Source: Candidatus Solibacter sp. (GTDB lineage: Bacteria > Acidobacteriota > Terriglobia > Bryobacterales > Bryobacteraceae). Taken from it: a DNA stretch of 64,000 nt. Positions 1 to 9,500 of the stretch are shown in pieces (the stretch's first letter is position 1; each line of letters begins with the position of its first letter). Location of the stretch: contig PNKE01000047.1 of the NCBI GenBank assembly GCA_013822245.1, positions 23,756 through 87,755 on the forward strand, given 5' to 3'. The position numbers and the translations under genes are program-made. The notes beneath the pieces were generated by a model. The model worked only from the letters and a program-made list of their open reading frames with translations, was not told where the DNA came from and searched no databases.

Positions 1-416
1 GGCTCATATTCGAACGTGAGGACCGTGGGGCCGTTGACCACCGCGCCCAACCCGAACATGGCCGAGACAAACAACGCCCCGGCCGTGCCGATGCCGCAGG
101 AATGGGCGACAAGGAAGACGCCAAGCAGGCCGAAGAAGCGGAAGATAATCTGCTGGCCGGCAAGGATGTCGCGGTACTCGAAGCCGGTGAGCGCGTGGAT
201 GGAGCGGGCGATTTCGTCGTAGATTGTCCAGGTAACGTGCGGGCGGATGGCGACCGGATCGTTGGCCAGAAGGGACGGGTCGTCGAGGTGTTCGAAGATC
301 GGGATGTAGATCTGCGAATCCGACTGCAGCCAGGTGTGGCCGGGAAAGTAGAAAAAGCCTATCAGGGTGAGCGCCGCCAATGCGGCGAGGACCAATGCTC
401 GTTCGGTGTACTTCAC
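1..416 (-). CDS. Polytopic membrane protein, 3' end cut by window edge
   Basis: I translated this by hand because it begins with GTG and runs off the left edge. It gives 138 residues without a stop. Residues 7-24 form a first membrane segment, a soluble loop rich in Asp, Pro and His follows (QSDSQIYIPIFEHL), and hydrophobic segments resume near residue 95. That is the layout of the N-terminus of a large polytopic protein of glycosyltransferase-C or uncharacterised acidobacterial type. The GTG start overlaps the TGA stop of the upstream TPR gene as GTGA (413-416), so translation is probably coupled and the frame is secure. The function is not recognised. Confidence 0.7.
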   Translation of the reverse strand, partial: MKYTERALVLAALAALTLIGFFYFPGHTWLQSDSQIYIPIFEHLDDPSLLANDPVAIRPHVTWTIYDEIARSIHALTGFEYRDILAGQQIIFRFFGLLGVFLVAHSCGIGTAGALFVSAMFGLGAVVNGPTVLTFEYE

Positions 417-1108
417 TTCTCCGGCGTCTTCTCCAATTGTTGCCTAGCCCACACGCGGCGCGGGTTCAGCTTCACGGCCGTTTCCAGCGCCTTGCGGGCC
501 TCGGCGTGACGGTTCAGTTTGCGGAGCGCGACACCGAGCCAGAGGTGCGCCTCGGCGTTGCGGGCGTCCAGCGCGATGGCCTTCTTGAAATCATCGACGG
601 CCTTGGCGGCGCCGCCGCCGAAGCTGTCGGGCAGATAGTAGTTGCCGACGCCGCGGCTGAGCCAGGCCAGCGGGGATTTTGGATCGAGTTCGATGGCCTT
701 CGACACTTCGTCCAGCGCACACTGGCCGTAGCGCAGGCCCAGGAGGACGTTGGCCGGGATGATCTGGCCGCAAAGGGTGCCGAGGATGCGGTGGTATTCG
801 GCGCTGTTGCCGTTGATGGCGACGGCTCGGCGAGCCAGCGCGATGCCCTCCTCGGCGGCCGATCCGGCTGCGCGTTTGTCGCGCAACTCCATCGCCACTT
901 CGCTGCGAATCGACTGCGCGAGAGCGGCCCGGTATTGAGCGTCGGCCGATGTAGTCTTCGCATCGGCGGCCTTCCTCGCTTCGGCGGCGATGGCATCAAG
1001 AGCCACGCGGTCCTGGGTGTCGCGGGCCTTCAGCCAGGCCTCGGGCGGAGCGGCGGCGCTGGCCGTGAGTGCGGCAAGCAGGGCAAGCGGAAGTAATTTC
1101 GGCATCAT
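413..1108 (-). CDS. Secreted TPR-repeat protein
   Basis: 231 residues. The N-terminus (MMPKLLPLALLAALTASAAA) is a Sec signal peptide, so the protein is probably periplasmic. The C-terminal half holds TPR-like helical pairs (for example AIELDPKSPLAWLSRGVGNY and AIALDARNAEAHLWLGVALR), the usual protein-interaction scaffold. A GGGGAT Shine-Dalgarno-like run lies about 6 bases before the ATG. It sits 12 bases after the MFS gene and overlaps the following membrane-protein gene by 4 bases, so it is an interior gene of a four-gene minus-strand operon. The partner is unknown; assembly with the downstream membrane protein is only an inference from coupling. Confidence 0.8.
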   Translation of the reverse strand: MMPKLLPLALLAALTASAAAPPEAWLKARDTQDRVALDAIAAEARKAADAKTTSADAQYRAALAQSIRSEVAMELRDKRAAGSAAEEGIALARRAVAINGNSAEYHRILGTLCGQIIPANVLLGLRYGQCALDEVSKAIELDPKSPLAWLSRGVGNYYLPDSFGGGAAKAVDDFKKAIALDARNAEAHLWLGVALRKLNRHAEARKALETAVKLNPRRVWARQQLEKTPEK

Positions 1109-1120
1109 CGTGATCCCCGT

Positions 1121-2326
1121 CTATTCGGCCTGCAACCGGCGGTTATAGGCCGCCAGCGCCAGACCGATACATACCAGAATTAGCCCCTCGCCGGCGACGA
1201 CGGGCCGGGCGGCATAGTCCTGAATCAGTTTGCCGGTGATCAGGCTGCCGATCGGCATGCCGCCGCGGAAGGCGATGTTGTAAATACTCATGACGCGCCC
1301 GCGCATCTCGTCGGTTGCGGCGAATTGAATCAAGGAACTCATCATGGCGAAGCACGAGATCAACGCCATGCCGCCGAAAAACAGGAAGACGAGGCCCATC
1401 CCCATCGACGGCGCCAGGGCGAAGCCCGTCATGCAGGCGCCCAGGGCGGCGAGACTGAACATGGCCTCGCGCCAGAGCCGGACCGTCCTGCCGCGAAACG
1501 CCACCAGCAGCGCGCCGCAGATGGCGCCGGCGGCTTCGGTGGTCAACAGCAGCGTGTAGGTGGCTTCGTTGCCGCCATAGACGTCCTTGGCGAAGACGGG
1601 CAGGAAGGTGACGATCGAGATGCCCAGCGAGGTGGAGGCGAACGACACGGCGATCAGCATCTTCACGCCGGCCTGTTTGCTGATAAAGCGCAGGCCCTGC
1701 TTCATGCTCTCGCCAACGCTCTCCTTGGTCGGAGAAGGAACGAATCCGGCTTTGATCATCAGCAGCGAAGCGATGACGGCGAGATAGCTGAGTCCGTTGA
1801 GTCCGAAACACCAGGACGCGCCCAGCTTGGCCAGAGCCAGTCCGCCCAGAGCCGGGCCGACCACGCGCGCCAGGTTGAACTGGATGGAGTTCATCGCGAT
1901 GGCGTTCGGCAGATGCTCGCGGGCAACCAGCGACGGCAGCAGCGATTGATACGCCGGCGCGCCGAAGGCCTGAGCCGTGCCGATGACAAACGACAGCGTC
2001 AGAATGTGCCAGACCTCGACCGTGCCCAGCGCGAACATCCAGGCCAGCGTGAAGGCGCAGGTCATCTGAACCAGTTGTGAATAGATGAGCAGGCGGCGGC
2101 GGTCAAAGCGGTCGGCGGCGACGCCTGCAACCAGCGCCAGCAGGAAGATGGGGATCTCGCCAAGAAAGCTGTCCAGCCCCAGCATGAAGGCCGAGCCGGA
2201 CAGTTGCAGCACCAGCCAGCTTTGGGCCAGTTTCTGCATCCACGTGCCGATGCTCGACGTGCAGGCGCCGGCCCACATCAGGCGGAAGTCGCGCGATTCG
2301 AATGCTGTGAAGACGCGCCGGAGCAA
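1121..2326 (-). CDS. MFS transporter (EntS/multidrug exporter type)
   Basis: 401 residues with about 11-12 hydrophobic helices, the normal size for the major facilitator superfamily. The N-terminal block FRLMWAGACTSSIGTWMQ and the loop motif GVAADRFDRRRLLIYSQ (about residues 67-84) match the MFS clade that includes the enterobactin exporter EntS and macrolide-type efflux proteins. The start is TTG, supported by an AGAGGA Shine-Dalgarno 6-7 bases upstream. The gene follows the VOC gene by 12 bases and precedes the TPR gene by 12 bases. The substrate cannot be read from sequence; a proton-driven exporter of a small hydrophobic compound is the best guess. Confidence 0.87.
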   Translation of the reverse strand: MLRRVFTAFESRDFRLMWAGACTSSIGTWMQKLAQSWLVLQLSGSAFMLGLDSFLGEIPIFLLALVAGVAADRFDRRRLLIYSQLVQMTCAFTLAWMFALGTVEVWHILTLSFVIGTAQAFGAPAYQSLLPSLVAREHLPNAIAMNSIQFNLARVVGPALGGLALAKLGASWCFGLNGLSYLAVIASLLMIKAGFVPSPTKESVGESMKQGLRFISKQAGVKMLIAVSFASTSLGISIVTFLPVFAKDVYGGNEATYTLLLTTEAAGAICGALLVAFRGRTVRLWREAMFSLAALGACMTGFALAPSMGMGLVFLFFGGMALISCFAMMSSLIQFAATDEMRGRVMSIYNIAFRGGMPIGSLITGKLIQDYAARPVVAGEGLILVCIGLALAAYNRRLQAE

Positions 2327-2338
2327 TCGGATCCTCTT

Positions 2339-2716
2339 CTATGGAAGCGGCTGCTGGCGGGCGATCAGATGGAGAAGATTGCCTTCGGGATCGGCGAAAA
2401 ATGCCAGCCGGTTGCCCTTCACCTCGAACGGTTCGCCCACCATGTTGACGCCGTTGGCGATCAGGTCCTGGTGCGCCAGGTCGAAGTCCGGGACCATCAC
2501 GGCCAGATGGCGCAGGCCGGGCGTCTTCATGGCCGTCTCAGGCGCGTCGCCCACTGAAGGGATGATTTCGAGCATGGCGCCGTTCGGGGCTTTGACGAAA
2601 TAGTTGCCGTCATATTCGTAGTTGATGTGGAAACCCAGGATGTCCACATACCATTGCGCCAGATCCTTCGGCGCGCGCGAGGCGATGGCGGTGTGTTCCA
2701 GACCGGTGAACAGCAT
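2339..2716 (-). CDS. VOC-family (glyoxalase-like) protein
   Basis: 125 residues, one vicinal-oxygen-chelate unit made of two beta-alpha-beta-beta-beta modules. It starts LEHTAIASRAPKDLAQWYVD, which provides the first metal-ligand His, and ends FFADPEGNLLHLIAR, typical of the second module with its conserved Pro-Glu-Gly-Asn. Members include glyoxalase I, epimerases, dioxygenases and fosfomycin or bleomycin resistance proteins; the exact reaction is not determinable. It is the first gene of the minus-strand operon. A TAGTCT -10 box lies 6 bases before the ATG and there is no Shine-Dalgarno, suggesting a leaderless transcript. It is divergent from blaI across 109 bases. Confidence 0.87.
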   Translation of the reverse strand: MLFTGLEHTAIASRAPKDLAQWYVDILGFHINYEYDGNYFVKAPNGAMLEIIPSVGDAPETAMKTPGLRHLAVMVPDFDLAHQDLIANGVNMVGEPFEVKGNRLAFFADPEGNLLHLIARQQPLP

Positions 2717-2722
2717 AAGTTC

Positions 2723-2728
2723 AGACTA
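2723..2728 (-). promoter_or_regulatory. -10 box of VOC operon (leaderless)
   Basis: TAGTCT on the minus strand, 6 bases before the ATG at 2716. No clear -35 box is visible and there is no Shine-Dalgarno before the start. Confidence 0.45.
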
Positions 2729-2789
2729 GCAGGACTCGGTAGTGCGGATGGCGCGAAACCGGATTTGCAGAAAAATTCGCGCTGGGGGA

Positions 2790-2823
2790 TTGACACGGAC
2801 GCGCGTTAGAGTTACATTTCGTA
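2790..2823 (+). promoter_or_regulatory. blaI promoter with overlapping BlaI-type operator
   Basis: A perfect -35 TTGACA (2790-2795) is followed after 16 bases by TTACAT (2812-2817) as -10. The dyad TAC-ATTTC-GTA (2813-2823) overlaps the -10 box. BlaI/MecI/CopY repressors bind dyads with TACA/TGTA-like arms, so autorepression by the downstream BlaI is likely. Transcription would begin within about 2 bases of the GTG start. Confidence 0.6.
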
Positions 2824-2825
2824 GC

Positions 2826-3224
2826 GTGACGACCCGTAACAAACCGACCGAACCCTCCCGCGACCCCAGCAACCTGGAAAAGCTGGTGCTCGATTTCCTC
2901 TGGGCCAACGGCCGATCGACGGCCGAGGCCGTGCGCGAAGGACTCCCCGCCGATAAGCCGCTGGCCGAATCCACCGTGCGCACGCTGCTCCGGCGATTGG
3001 AGGAGAAGGGCCACATCTCGCATGTCGAAGTGGGCCGGGCCTATGTCTACACGGCCGTGGAGAAACCGCGCAACGCCGCGGTGCGCGCGCTGCGCCAGAT
3101 TGTCGACCGCTTCTGCGGCGGATCGGTTGAGGAACTGGTCACCGGCATGGTGGAGCAGGAAGTGATCGACCCGGCGGAGTTGAAGGAACTGGCCCGCAAG
3201 TTGGAGCGTCTGAACCGGAGGTAG
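2826..3224 (+). CDS. blaI: BlaI/MecI/CopY-family transcriptional repressor
   Basis: 132 residues from the GTG at 2826. The frame is open further upstream, but that extra N-terminus lies inside the promoter and is not conserved-looking. Residues 17-75 form the winged helix (LEKLVLDFLWANGRSTAEAV, then STVRTLLRRLEEKGHISHVE), followed by a helical dimerisation tail, the standard penicillinase-repressor build. The family is inactivated by cleavage through a cognate M56 sensor peptidase; that gene follows after 5 bases. No Shine-Dalgarno precedes the GTG, and a -10 box 8 bases upstream overlaps a TAC/GTA dyad, pointing to a leaderless, autoregulated mRNA. Confidence 0.92.
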   Translation: MTTRNKPTEPSRDPSNLEKLVLDFLWANGRSTAEAVREGLPADKPLAESTVRTLLRRLEEKGHISHVEVGRAYVYTAVEKPRNAAVRALRQIVDRFCGGSVEELVTGMVEQEVIDPAELKELARKLERLNRR

Positions 3225-3229
3225 CCGCC

Positions 3230-5674
3230 GTGGAAAGCCTGCCGCTGTTTTTCACTCAATGGATGGTCCGCGCACTGGCGCTGGTGGCCGTGGCGGGCGT
3301 GGCGTCTCTGGCATTGCGGAAGACGGGCGCGGCTGTGCGCCACGCGGTGTGGATCGCGGCGGCGGCAGGGATGCTGATGCTGCCTGTGCTGCAATTGACG
3401 GCGCCGGAATTGCGAGTTCCTGTCTGGATCGAGCGCGCGGCGGCGGCCTCGGACGCCGTCATCGAACCGCCGCCGATGGAGTTGCCGGAGGGCGCGATTG
3501 TCGCGACGGTCCCGCCTCAGCCGCTACCGAAGCCGGTGACGTATGGAGCGGTCCTGCTGGCCGTCTATTTGACCGGCGTGGCGCTGCTGCTCGCGCGGCA
3601 GGCGGCATCGTCTGTCAAACTGCGGCGACTGGTGCGGGAGGCGGCGACGGTGGAGACTGATTCGCTCGACGATGCGGCGCAGGCTGTCGGCTACACGGCC
3701 AGACTGCCGGAGATCAGGGAGAGCGGCGCGGTGAGTGTTCCGTTCACGTGCGGCGCCGGCGAACCGGTCATCATCCTGCCCGCGGACTGGCGCGAGTGGC
3801 CGCCGGTGAAACTCTTCGCCGTGCTGGCGCACGAGACCGCGCACGTCGCCCGCCGCGACTGGCTCACGGCTCGTCTCGCCGCGGTGAACAAAGCCGTGAA
3901 CTGGTGGAATCCGGCCGCGTGGTGGCTGGAGAGGCATCTGGCGGCCGAAGCCGAGGAAGCCGTCGACGAGATGGCCCTGGCCGCGGTCGGCGACGTGAAG
4001 CAGTATGCGAGCGCGGTGGTGGATTTCGCCATCGCCATGCAGGGAGCGAGGCTTGGATCAATGGAGGCGACAGCGATGGCAAGGTCAACGAAGGTCGGGC
4101 GCAGGGTGGAACGCATCCTGGCGAGCAATGCGGCGGGTGTGCGAAGCCTGCGGCGGGGCGCGGTTCTGATGATCGCGGCGGCGGCCGTGCCGCTGGTGGT
4201 GCTGGCAGCCTCGGCGCTGCCCGAAGTGCGGCATGTGGGTCCGAGCGAGCAACTCGCGCCAGCGATCCAGACGCCCGGCGCGCCAACCGTGGTCCACCAG
4301 ACGCGAGCGGCTCAACCGGTCATCGAGCCTGTCCCGCAGCTTGAACAGATGATGGCCCAGAATCCGGACCAGATCTCCACGCGGTCGAAGCTGATGACGC
4401 AGTACCTCGCCGAGAAGGAGATCGAGAAGGCGCGCGAGCAGGCGTGGTGGATCGTCGAGAACGCGCCCGGATCGCGCGACTGTTCGCTGGCCAGCACCCT
4501 GTTGTTACCCGGACGGCCGCTCTTTAAGGACGACAGCGACTCGGCCCGGCTTCGCGAAATCTGGCGTGGCCATGTGAGCAGGTACGGAAGTTCAGCGACG
4601 GTGCTGGCGCAGGCCTCACAGGCATCATTGGGTTTCATGGACTTCTTCGACGCTGAAGATCTGCTGTTGCGCGCGCGGAAGATCGAGCCGGACAACAGGG
4701 GCTATTTGGGCCAACTGGCGTTAATCTACATCACTGTTCTTGAACCGATGCGGGCTGTGAATCCGAATTCGCCGCAGGTGATTTCGTTCCGCCCCAAGGC
4801 GGTAAGCGAACTGGAGACCACCACCGACGCCAACCTCGTTGGCCTCGCCGGCGAAATGCTGACGGCGGGCCAGGTGATCATGGCGTCGGCAAAGACAGCC
4901 GAGGAGGAAGCAGCGTTGCGCGCCAGACAGAAAGCGCGCAACGAGTTGGCGTCAAAATACCTGAAGCGAGCACTGTCGATGGACCCTGAGAATGCACGCT
5001 GGCGTGTTGCGCTGGAGCGCGCATCCGGCGAGCCTCAGATCATTCGACTGCCTGAAGCCGCGCCGGGCGTGAAGAGGATCACTGTCGGCGGCAACGTGCA
5101 GCGAGCGAGACTCAAGAACGAAGTGAGGCCGGAGTATCCCGCGCTGGCCAAGCAGGCGCGGATTCAAGGCTCGGTGCGGTTCTCAATCATCATTGCCACT
5201 GACGGCACGGCGAAGAACATCACGTTGCTGAGCGGCCACCCGTTGCTGGTTCAGCCGGCGACGGAGGCCGTCAAGCAATGGGTCTTCGAGCAGACGCTGC
5301 TTAACGGAGAGCCGGTAGAAGTGATCAGTGAAGCTGAAGTTCGCTTCCAGCCGCTTGAACCGCTTGCGCAACCCACCATGGAAGGCAACGCCTACCGCGT
5401 GGGCGGAGGTGTCTCGACGCCGGTGCCGATCAGCCGGGCCGAACCGGGTTTCCCCAAAGGCATCGATCCGCTGGTGACGAACGCGACCGTGCTTCTCTCA
5501 ATCGTCATCGCCAAGGACGGTTCAGTGACGAATGTGGAACCGCTGCGCGGCGACCCGGCGTTCTTCGAAAACGCGATCGAATGCGTCAAGCAATGGAAGT
5601 TCACACCTGGCATGAAAGAGGGCGAACCGGTGCCGGTGAAGGCCAACGTGGAAGTCAACTTCCGCAAGCTCTGA
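3230..5674 (+). CDS. BlaR1-type M56 peptidase fused to TPR-like and two TonB C-terminal domains
   Basis: 814 residues, GTG start with a GGAGG Shine-Dalgarno. Residues 1-320 are the membrane M56 metallopeptidase: helices near 10-50 and 105-120, zinc motif H201-E-T-A-H205, and another membrane helix near 300-325. A Gln/Pro-rich linker and a helical TPR-like region (about 360-600) follow. Two TonB-C-like units close the protein: RPEYPALAKQARIQGSVRF (about 630-700) and a second around 740-810 with a similar KQWKFTPG ending. BlaR1 proteins normally end in a penicillin-binding sensor domain; here that is replaced. The operon with blaI implies signal-triggered cleavage of BlaI. The signal is unknown, and the TonB-like tails suggest contact with periplasmic or outer-membrane partners. 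Confidence 0.88.
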   Translation: MESLPLFFTQWMVRALALVAVAGVASLALRKTGAAVRHAVWIAAAAGMLMLPVLQLTAPELRVPVWIERAAAASDAVIEPPPMELPEGAIVATVPPQPLPKPVTYGAVLLAVYLTGVALLLARQAASSVKLRRLVREAATVETDSLDDAAQAVGYTARLPEIRESGAVSVPFTCGAGEPVIILPADWREWPPVKLFAVLAHETAHVARRDWLTARLAAVNKAVNWWNPAAWWLERHLAAEAEEAVDEMALAAVGDVKQYASAVVDFAIAMQGARLGSMEATAMARSTKVGRRVERILASNAAGVRSLRRGAVLMIAAAAVPLVVLAASALPEVRHVGPSEQLAPAIQTPGAPTVVHQTRAAQPVIEPVPQLEQMMAQNPDQISTRSKLMTQYLAEKEIEKAREQAWWIVENAPGSRDCSLASTLLLPGRPLFKDDSDSARLREIWRGHVSRYGSSATVLAQASQASLGFMDFFDAEDLLLRARKIEPDNRGYLGQLALIYITVLEPMRAVNPNSPQVISFRPKAVSELETTTDANLVGLAGEMLTAGQVIMASAKTAEEEAALRARQKARNELASKYLKRALSMDPENARWRVALERASGEPQIIRLPEAAPGVKRITVGGNVQRARLKNEVRPEYPALAKQARIQGSVRFSIIIATDGTAKNITLLSGHPLLVQPATEAVKQWVFEQTLLNGEPVEVISEAEVRFQPLEPLAQPTMEGNAYRVGGGVSTPVPISRAEPGFPKGIDPLVTNATVLLSIVIAKDGSVTNVEPLRGDPAFFENAIECVKQWKFTPGMKEGEPVPVKANVEVNFRKL

Positions 5675-5707
5675 CGCGGCGCGGGCGAACCGAGCGAACT
5701 GATTGGC

Positions 5708-6124
5708 CTACAGCGTGTCCGACGGCTTGAGGACGCCTCGTGACAGGCGGCGGACAAGGTCCAGGTCGCCGTCCAGGAAGTCATACTCCAGCAGCGCTTC
5801 GGGCGCTTCCCACAGGATCTGCTCGAAGGCTTCAGCACGCGGTTCACCCTGGCAGCGTTCCACCTGCATGAACAGCAGCAGCAGTGGCCCGCGGCCCTTG
5901 GTTGTGTGCTCGTAGCGGGCCAGTTCGCGGCCAACCTCACAATCCACGCACAGTTCTTCTTTCAACTCCCTCACCAGCGCGTCCTTGGGCGTTTCACCGG
6001 GCTTCACCTTGCCGCCGGGGAACTCCCATTTCAGCGCATGACGGTCGTTCGCCCGCCGCTGACCGATCAGCAGCTTGCCCTCACGGCAGAGGACTCCGGC
6101 GACAACGATGAGCGTCTTTTGCAT
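5708..6124 (-). CDS. mutT: Nudix hydrolase, MutT-like (8-oxo-dGTP diphosphatase)
   Basis: 138 residues, the usual MutT length. The Nudix box is complete: GGKVKPGETPKDALVRELKE followed by E at about residues 36-57 (pattern GX5EX7REUXEEXGU), which binds the catalytic metal. The opening LIVVAGVLCREGKLLIGQRR and the KWEFPGGKV segment are typical of (d)NTP-sanitising MutT enzymes that clear oxidised dGTP. It converges on the M56 gene (33 bases between stops) and diverges from the IscU-like gene. An AT-rich hexamer (ATTTTA) lies 6 bases before the ATG and no Shine-Dalgarno is visible. Confidence 0.88.
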   Translation of the reverse strand: MQKTLIVVAGVLCREGKLLIGQRRANDRHALKWEFPGGKVKPGETPKDALVRELKEELCVDCEVGRELARYEHTTKGRGPLLLLFMQVERCQGEPRAEAFEQILWEAPEALLEYDFLDGDLDLVRRLSRGVLKPSDTL

Positions 6125-6177
6125 GGGCCTTAAAATGGGTCCTGGAGGCGGCGGCGCGAGTACCGCCGATTTTCATA

Positions 6178-6552
6178 TTGTACAGTGAGCGGCTGTTAAC
6201 GCATTTCCGTGACCCCTCCAACGCAGGCCAACTGCCCGCGCCGGCCCTGACGGTGGATGTCGAAAACCCTGCCTGCGGCGACCGTCTGCGGTTGTCGGCC
6301 CGAATCGACGACGGCCGATTTGCCGAGGTCCGCTTTCTCGCCAAAGGCTGCACCGCGTCCATCGCGGCGGGCAGCGCGTTGACGGTCTGGATGACGGGCA
6401 AGAGTGTGGCCGAGGTCGCGAAGATGGACGGCGCAGCCATCCACCAGGCGGTTGAAGATAAGCTGGACGGACTCCCCCCGGCGTCGCGCCACGCCGCCGC
6501 GCTCTGCGCCGACGCCGTCAGGCAACTGCTGCGATCCGCGCTAAACTTGTAG
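6178..6552 (+). CDS. IscU/NifU-N-like iron-sulfur cluster scaffold
   Basis: 124 residues. The N-terminus MYSERLLTHFRDPSNAGQLP matches the family opening (MYSEKVLDHFxNPRNVG), which fixes the TTG at 6178 as the start. The three scaffold cysteines are present in the contexts NPACGD, AKGCTAS and AALCAD. The family assembles 2Fe-2S or 4Fe-4S clusters on these cysteines for transfer to apoproteins. No cysteine desulfurase or other isc/suf gene is adjacent; metH follows after only 10 bases, so the two are probably cotranscribed. The Lys-Val-x-Lys loop bound by HscA in true IscU is absent, so this is a divergent SufU/IscU-like member. Confidence 0.85.
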   Translation: MYSERLLTHFRDPSNAGQLPAPALTVDVENPACGDRLRLSARIDDGRFAEVRFLAKGCTASIAAGSALTVWMTGKSVAEVAKMDGAAIHQAVEDKLDGLPPASRHAAALCADAVRQLLRSALNL

Positions 6553-6562
6553 TTTCCCCCGC

Positions 6563-9500
6563 ATGAAGACATTTGAGATCCGCCAGCAGGCGCTCCTCGA
6601 AGCGCTCAATACCCGTATTCTCGTCCTCGACGGGGCCATGGGCACGATGCTCCAACAGCGCAACCCCACTGTGGACGACTGGGGCGGCCCTGCGTTTGAG
6701 AACTGCTCCGAAAACCTGCTGTTCACCCGGCCCGAGTGGATCAGGGACATCCACCGCGCCTACTATCAGGCCGGCGCCGACATGGTGGAGACCAATTCGT
6801 TCGGCGGCCACACGATCACGCTCGCCGAGTTTGGCCTCGAAGACCGCATCCACGAAGTCAACCGCATCGCCGCCGCGCTGGCCCGCGAAGCCGCCGCCGA
6901 GTTTGACCAACCCGGCCGCCCGCGCTTCGTCGCCGGCTCGATGGGTCCGACGACGAAGGCCATTTCGGTCACAGGCGGCACCACGTTCGCGCTGCTTCGC
7001 CAGGGCTATTACCTCCAAGCCAAAGGGCTCGTCGATGGCGGCGCCGACATCCTGCTGGTCGAGACCTGCCAGGACACGCGCAACGTCAAGACCGCGCTGC
7101 TGGCCATCGAGCAACTGTCGAAGGAACTGGGCGTTCGCCTCCCCATCATGGTCTCGGGCACCATCGAGCCGATGGGCACGATGCTCGCCGGCCAGACCGC
7201 CGACGCCTTCTACTCGTCCATATCCCACGCCGACCTTCTTTCCGTCGGCCTGAACTGCGCCACCGGCCCCGAGTTCATGACCGACCACATCCGCACCATC
7301 CACGAGATGGCCGGATCCTATGTCTCCTGCTATCCCAACGCCGGCCTGCCCAACGAAGAGGGCCGTTACGAAGAGACGCCCGCATCGCTCGCCCGCCAGC
7401 TTGAGAAGTTCGCCGACCACGGCTGGTTGAACGTTGTCGGCGGCTGCTGCGGGACCACGCCCGATCATATCCGCGCCATCGCGCAGATGGTCGACGGCAA
7501 GGCTCCTCGCCGGAAGCCCGCACCGCCGCACCGGACGTATTTTTCGGGCATCGACCTTGTCGAAGCCGAAGATTCGAACCGCCCGCTGCTCGTGGGCGAG
7601 CGCACCAACGTCATCGGGTCGCGGCTGTTCAAGAACATGGTGGCTGACGAGAAGTGGGAAGAGGCCAGCGAGATCGCCCGCCGCCAGGTGCGCAACGGCG
7701 CGCACATCGTCGATGTCTGCCTGCAGTCGAGCGACCGCGACGAAACCACCGACATCCCGCTGTTCTACGACAAGCTGATCCAGAAGACCAAGGCCCCGAT
7801 CATGGTGGACACCACCGATCCCAAGGCCGTCGAACTCTCGCTTACCTACTGCCAGGGCAAGGCGATCATCAACTCCGTCAACCTCGAAGACGGCGAAGAG
7901 AAGTTCGAGCGCATCTGCCCCATCGCCCGCTCCTACGGCGCGGCGCTTGTGGTCGGGACTATCGACGAGGACCCGATCCAGGCGCAGGCCTTCACGCGCG
8001 AACGCAAGCTCGCCGTCGCCCAGCGCAGCGTCGAGCTGCTGACCACGAAATACGGCATGAAGCCCGAGGATCTCGTCATCGATCCCCTGGTCTTCCCCTG
8101 CGCCACCGGCGATGAAAACTACATCGGCGGCGCGGTGGAGACCATCGAGGCGGTTCGACTGGTGAAGGAGCAGATCCCGCACGTCAAGACCATCCTCGGC
8201 GTGTCGAACGTCAGCTTCGGGCTGCCGGCGGCCGCGCGCGAGGTGGTGAATTCGGTCTTCCTCTACTACGCGACGAAGGCGGGCCTCGACCTCGCCATCG
8301 TCAACGCCGAGAAACTCGAACGCTTCGCGTCGATTCCCGAACACGAGCGCCGCCTGGCCGAGCACCTGTTGTTCAACACGCCTTCGCCCGACGTCTTCCC
8401 CGGCGTTTCGGAAGACTGGCGCGAACAATCAAAGGAAGAGCGCGCCGCCGTCAACCAGCACAACATCGCCGCCATCGCCGAACACTTCCGCGGCGCGACG
8501 GGCCGCGAGAAGCAGAAGGCCGCCGACCTGCCGCTGGACGAACGTCTGGGCCGCTACATCATCGAAGGCACCAAGGACGGGCTGATCCCCGACCTTGATC
8601 TGAAACTCGCAGAAGGCGTGCGCCCGCTCGACATCATCAACGGGCCGCTGATGGCGGGCATGGCCGAGGTGGGCCGCCTGTTCAACAACAACGAACTGAT
8701 CGTCGCCGAAGTGTTGCAATCGGCCGAGGCGATGAAGGCCGCCGTGGCGCATCTGGAAGGCTTCATGGAGAAGTCTGAAGGCTCGCGGCGCGGCAAGATC
8801 GTGCTGGCCACGGTGAAGGGCGACGTCCACGACATCGGCAAAAACCTGGTCGAGATCATCCTCTCAAACAACGGCTACGAGGTGGTGAATCTCGGCATCA
8901 AGATCCCGCCCGAAGAGATCATCAAGGCCTGCCTGAAGCACAAGCCCGACGCCGTCGGACTCTCGGGCCTCCTCGTGAAAAGCGCCCAGCAGATGGTGAT
9001 CACCGGCGAGGACCTCAGGGACGCCGGCGTCGATATCCCGCTGCTCGTGGGCGGAGCGGCGCTGTCTGAAAAATTCACCCGCAACAAGATCGCCCCGGCC
9101 TACGCCGCGCCCACGCTCTACGCCAAGGACGCCATGACCGGCCTGCGCCTGATGAACGCCATCACCGATCCGGCCGAGCGCGACGCCCTGCTCTCCGCCA
9201 ATATCGCCAACGCCACCGTCGACGCGCCTGCTTCCGATGCGCCCGCAAGCCCGAACCTTTCGACGGCGCGCAGCCCGAAGGTGCGCACCGGTATCGCCAT
9301 CCCTGCCCTGCCCTACGGCGACCGCCGTGCCCGGCTCGTGCCGGATCTGGCCGAGGTCTGGAGCTACATCAATCCGTTCATGCTCTACGGCCGCCATCTC
9401 GGCTACAAGGGCAACTTCGAAAAGGCCATCCACGAGCGCGATCCCAAAGCCCTGGCGCTGTTCCACGATGTCGAAGGGGTGAAGCGCGAGTCGATGGCGT

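Noticed and set aside
6553..6562. B12 or SAM riboswitch before metH
   Set aside because: Only 10 bases separate metH from the upstream gene and the promoter region before 6178 is too short and lacks conserved B12-box or SAM-riboswitch elements.
6518..8428. 636-codon open frame antisense to metH
   Set aside because: metH is intact and unmistakable on the other strand; the antisense frame is a G+C-driven shadow with low-complexity translation.
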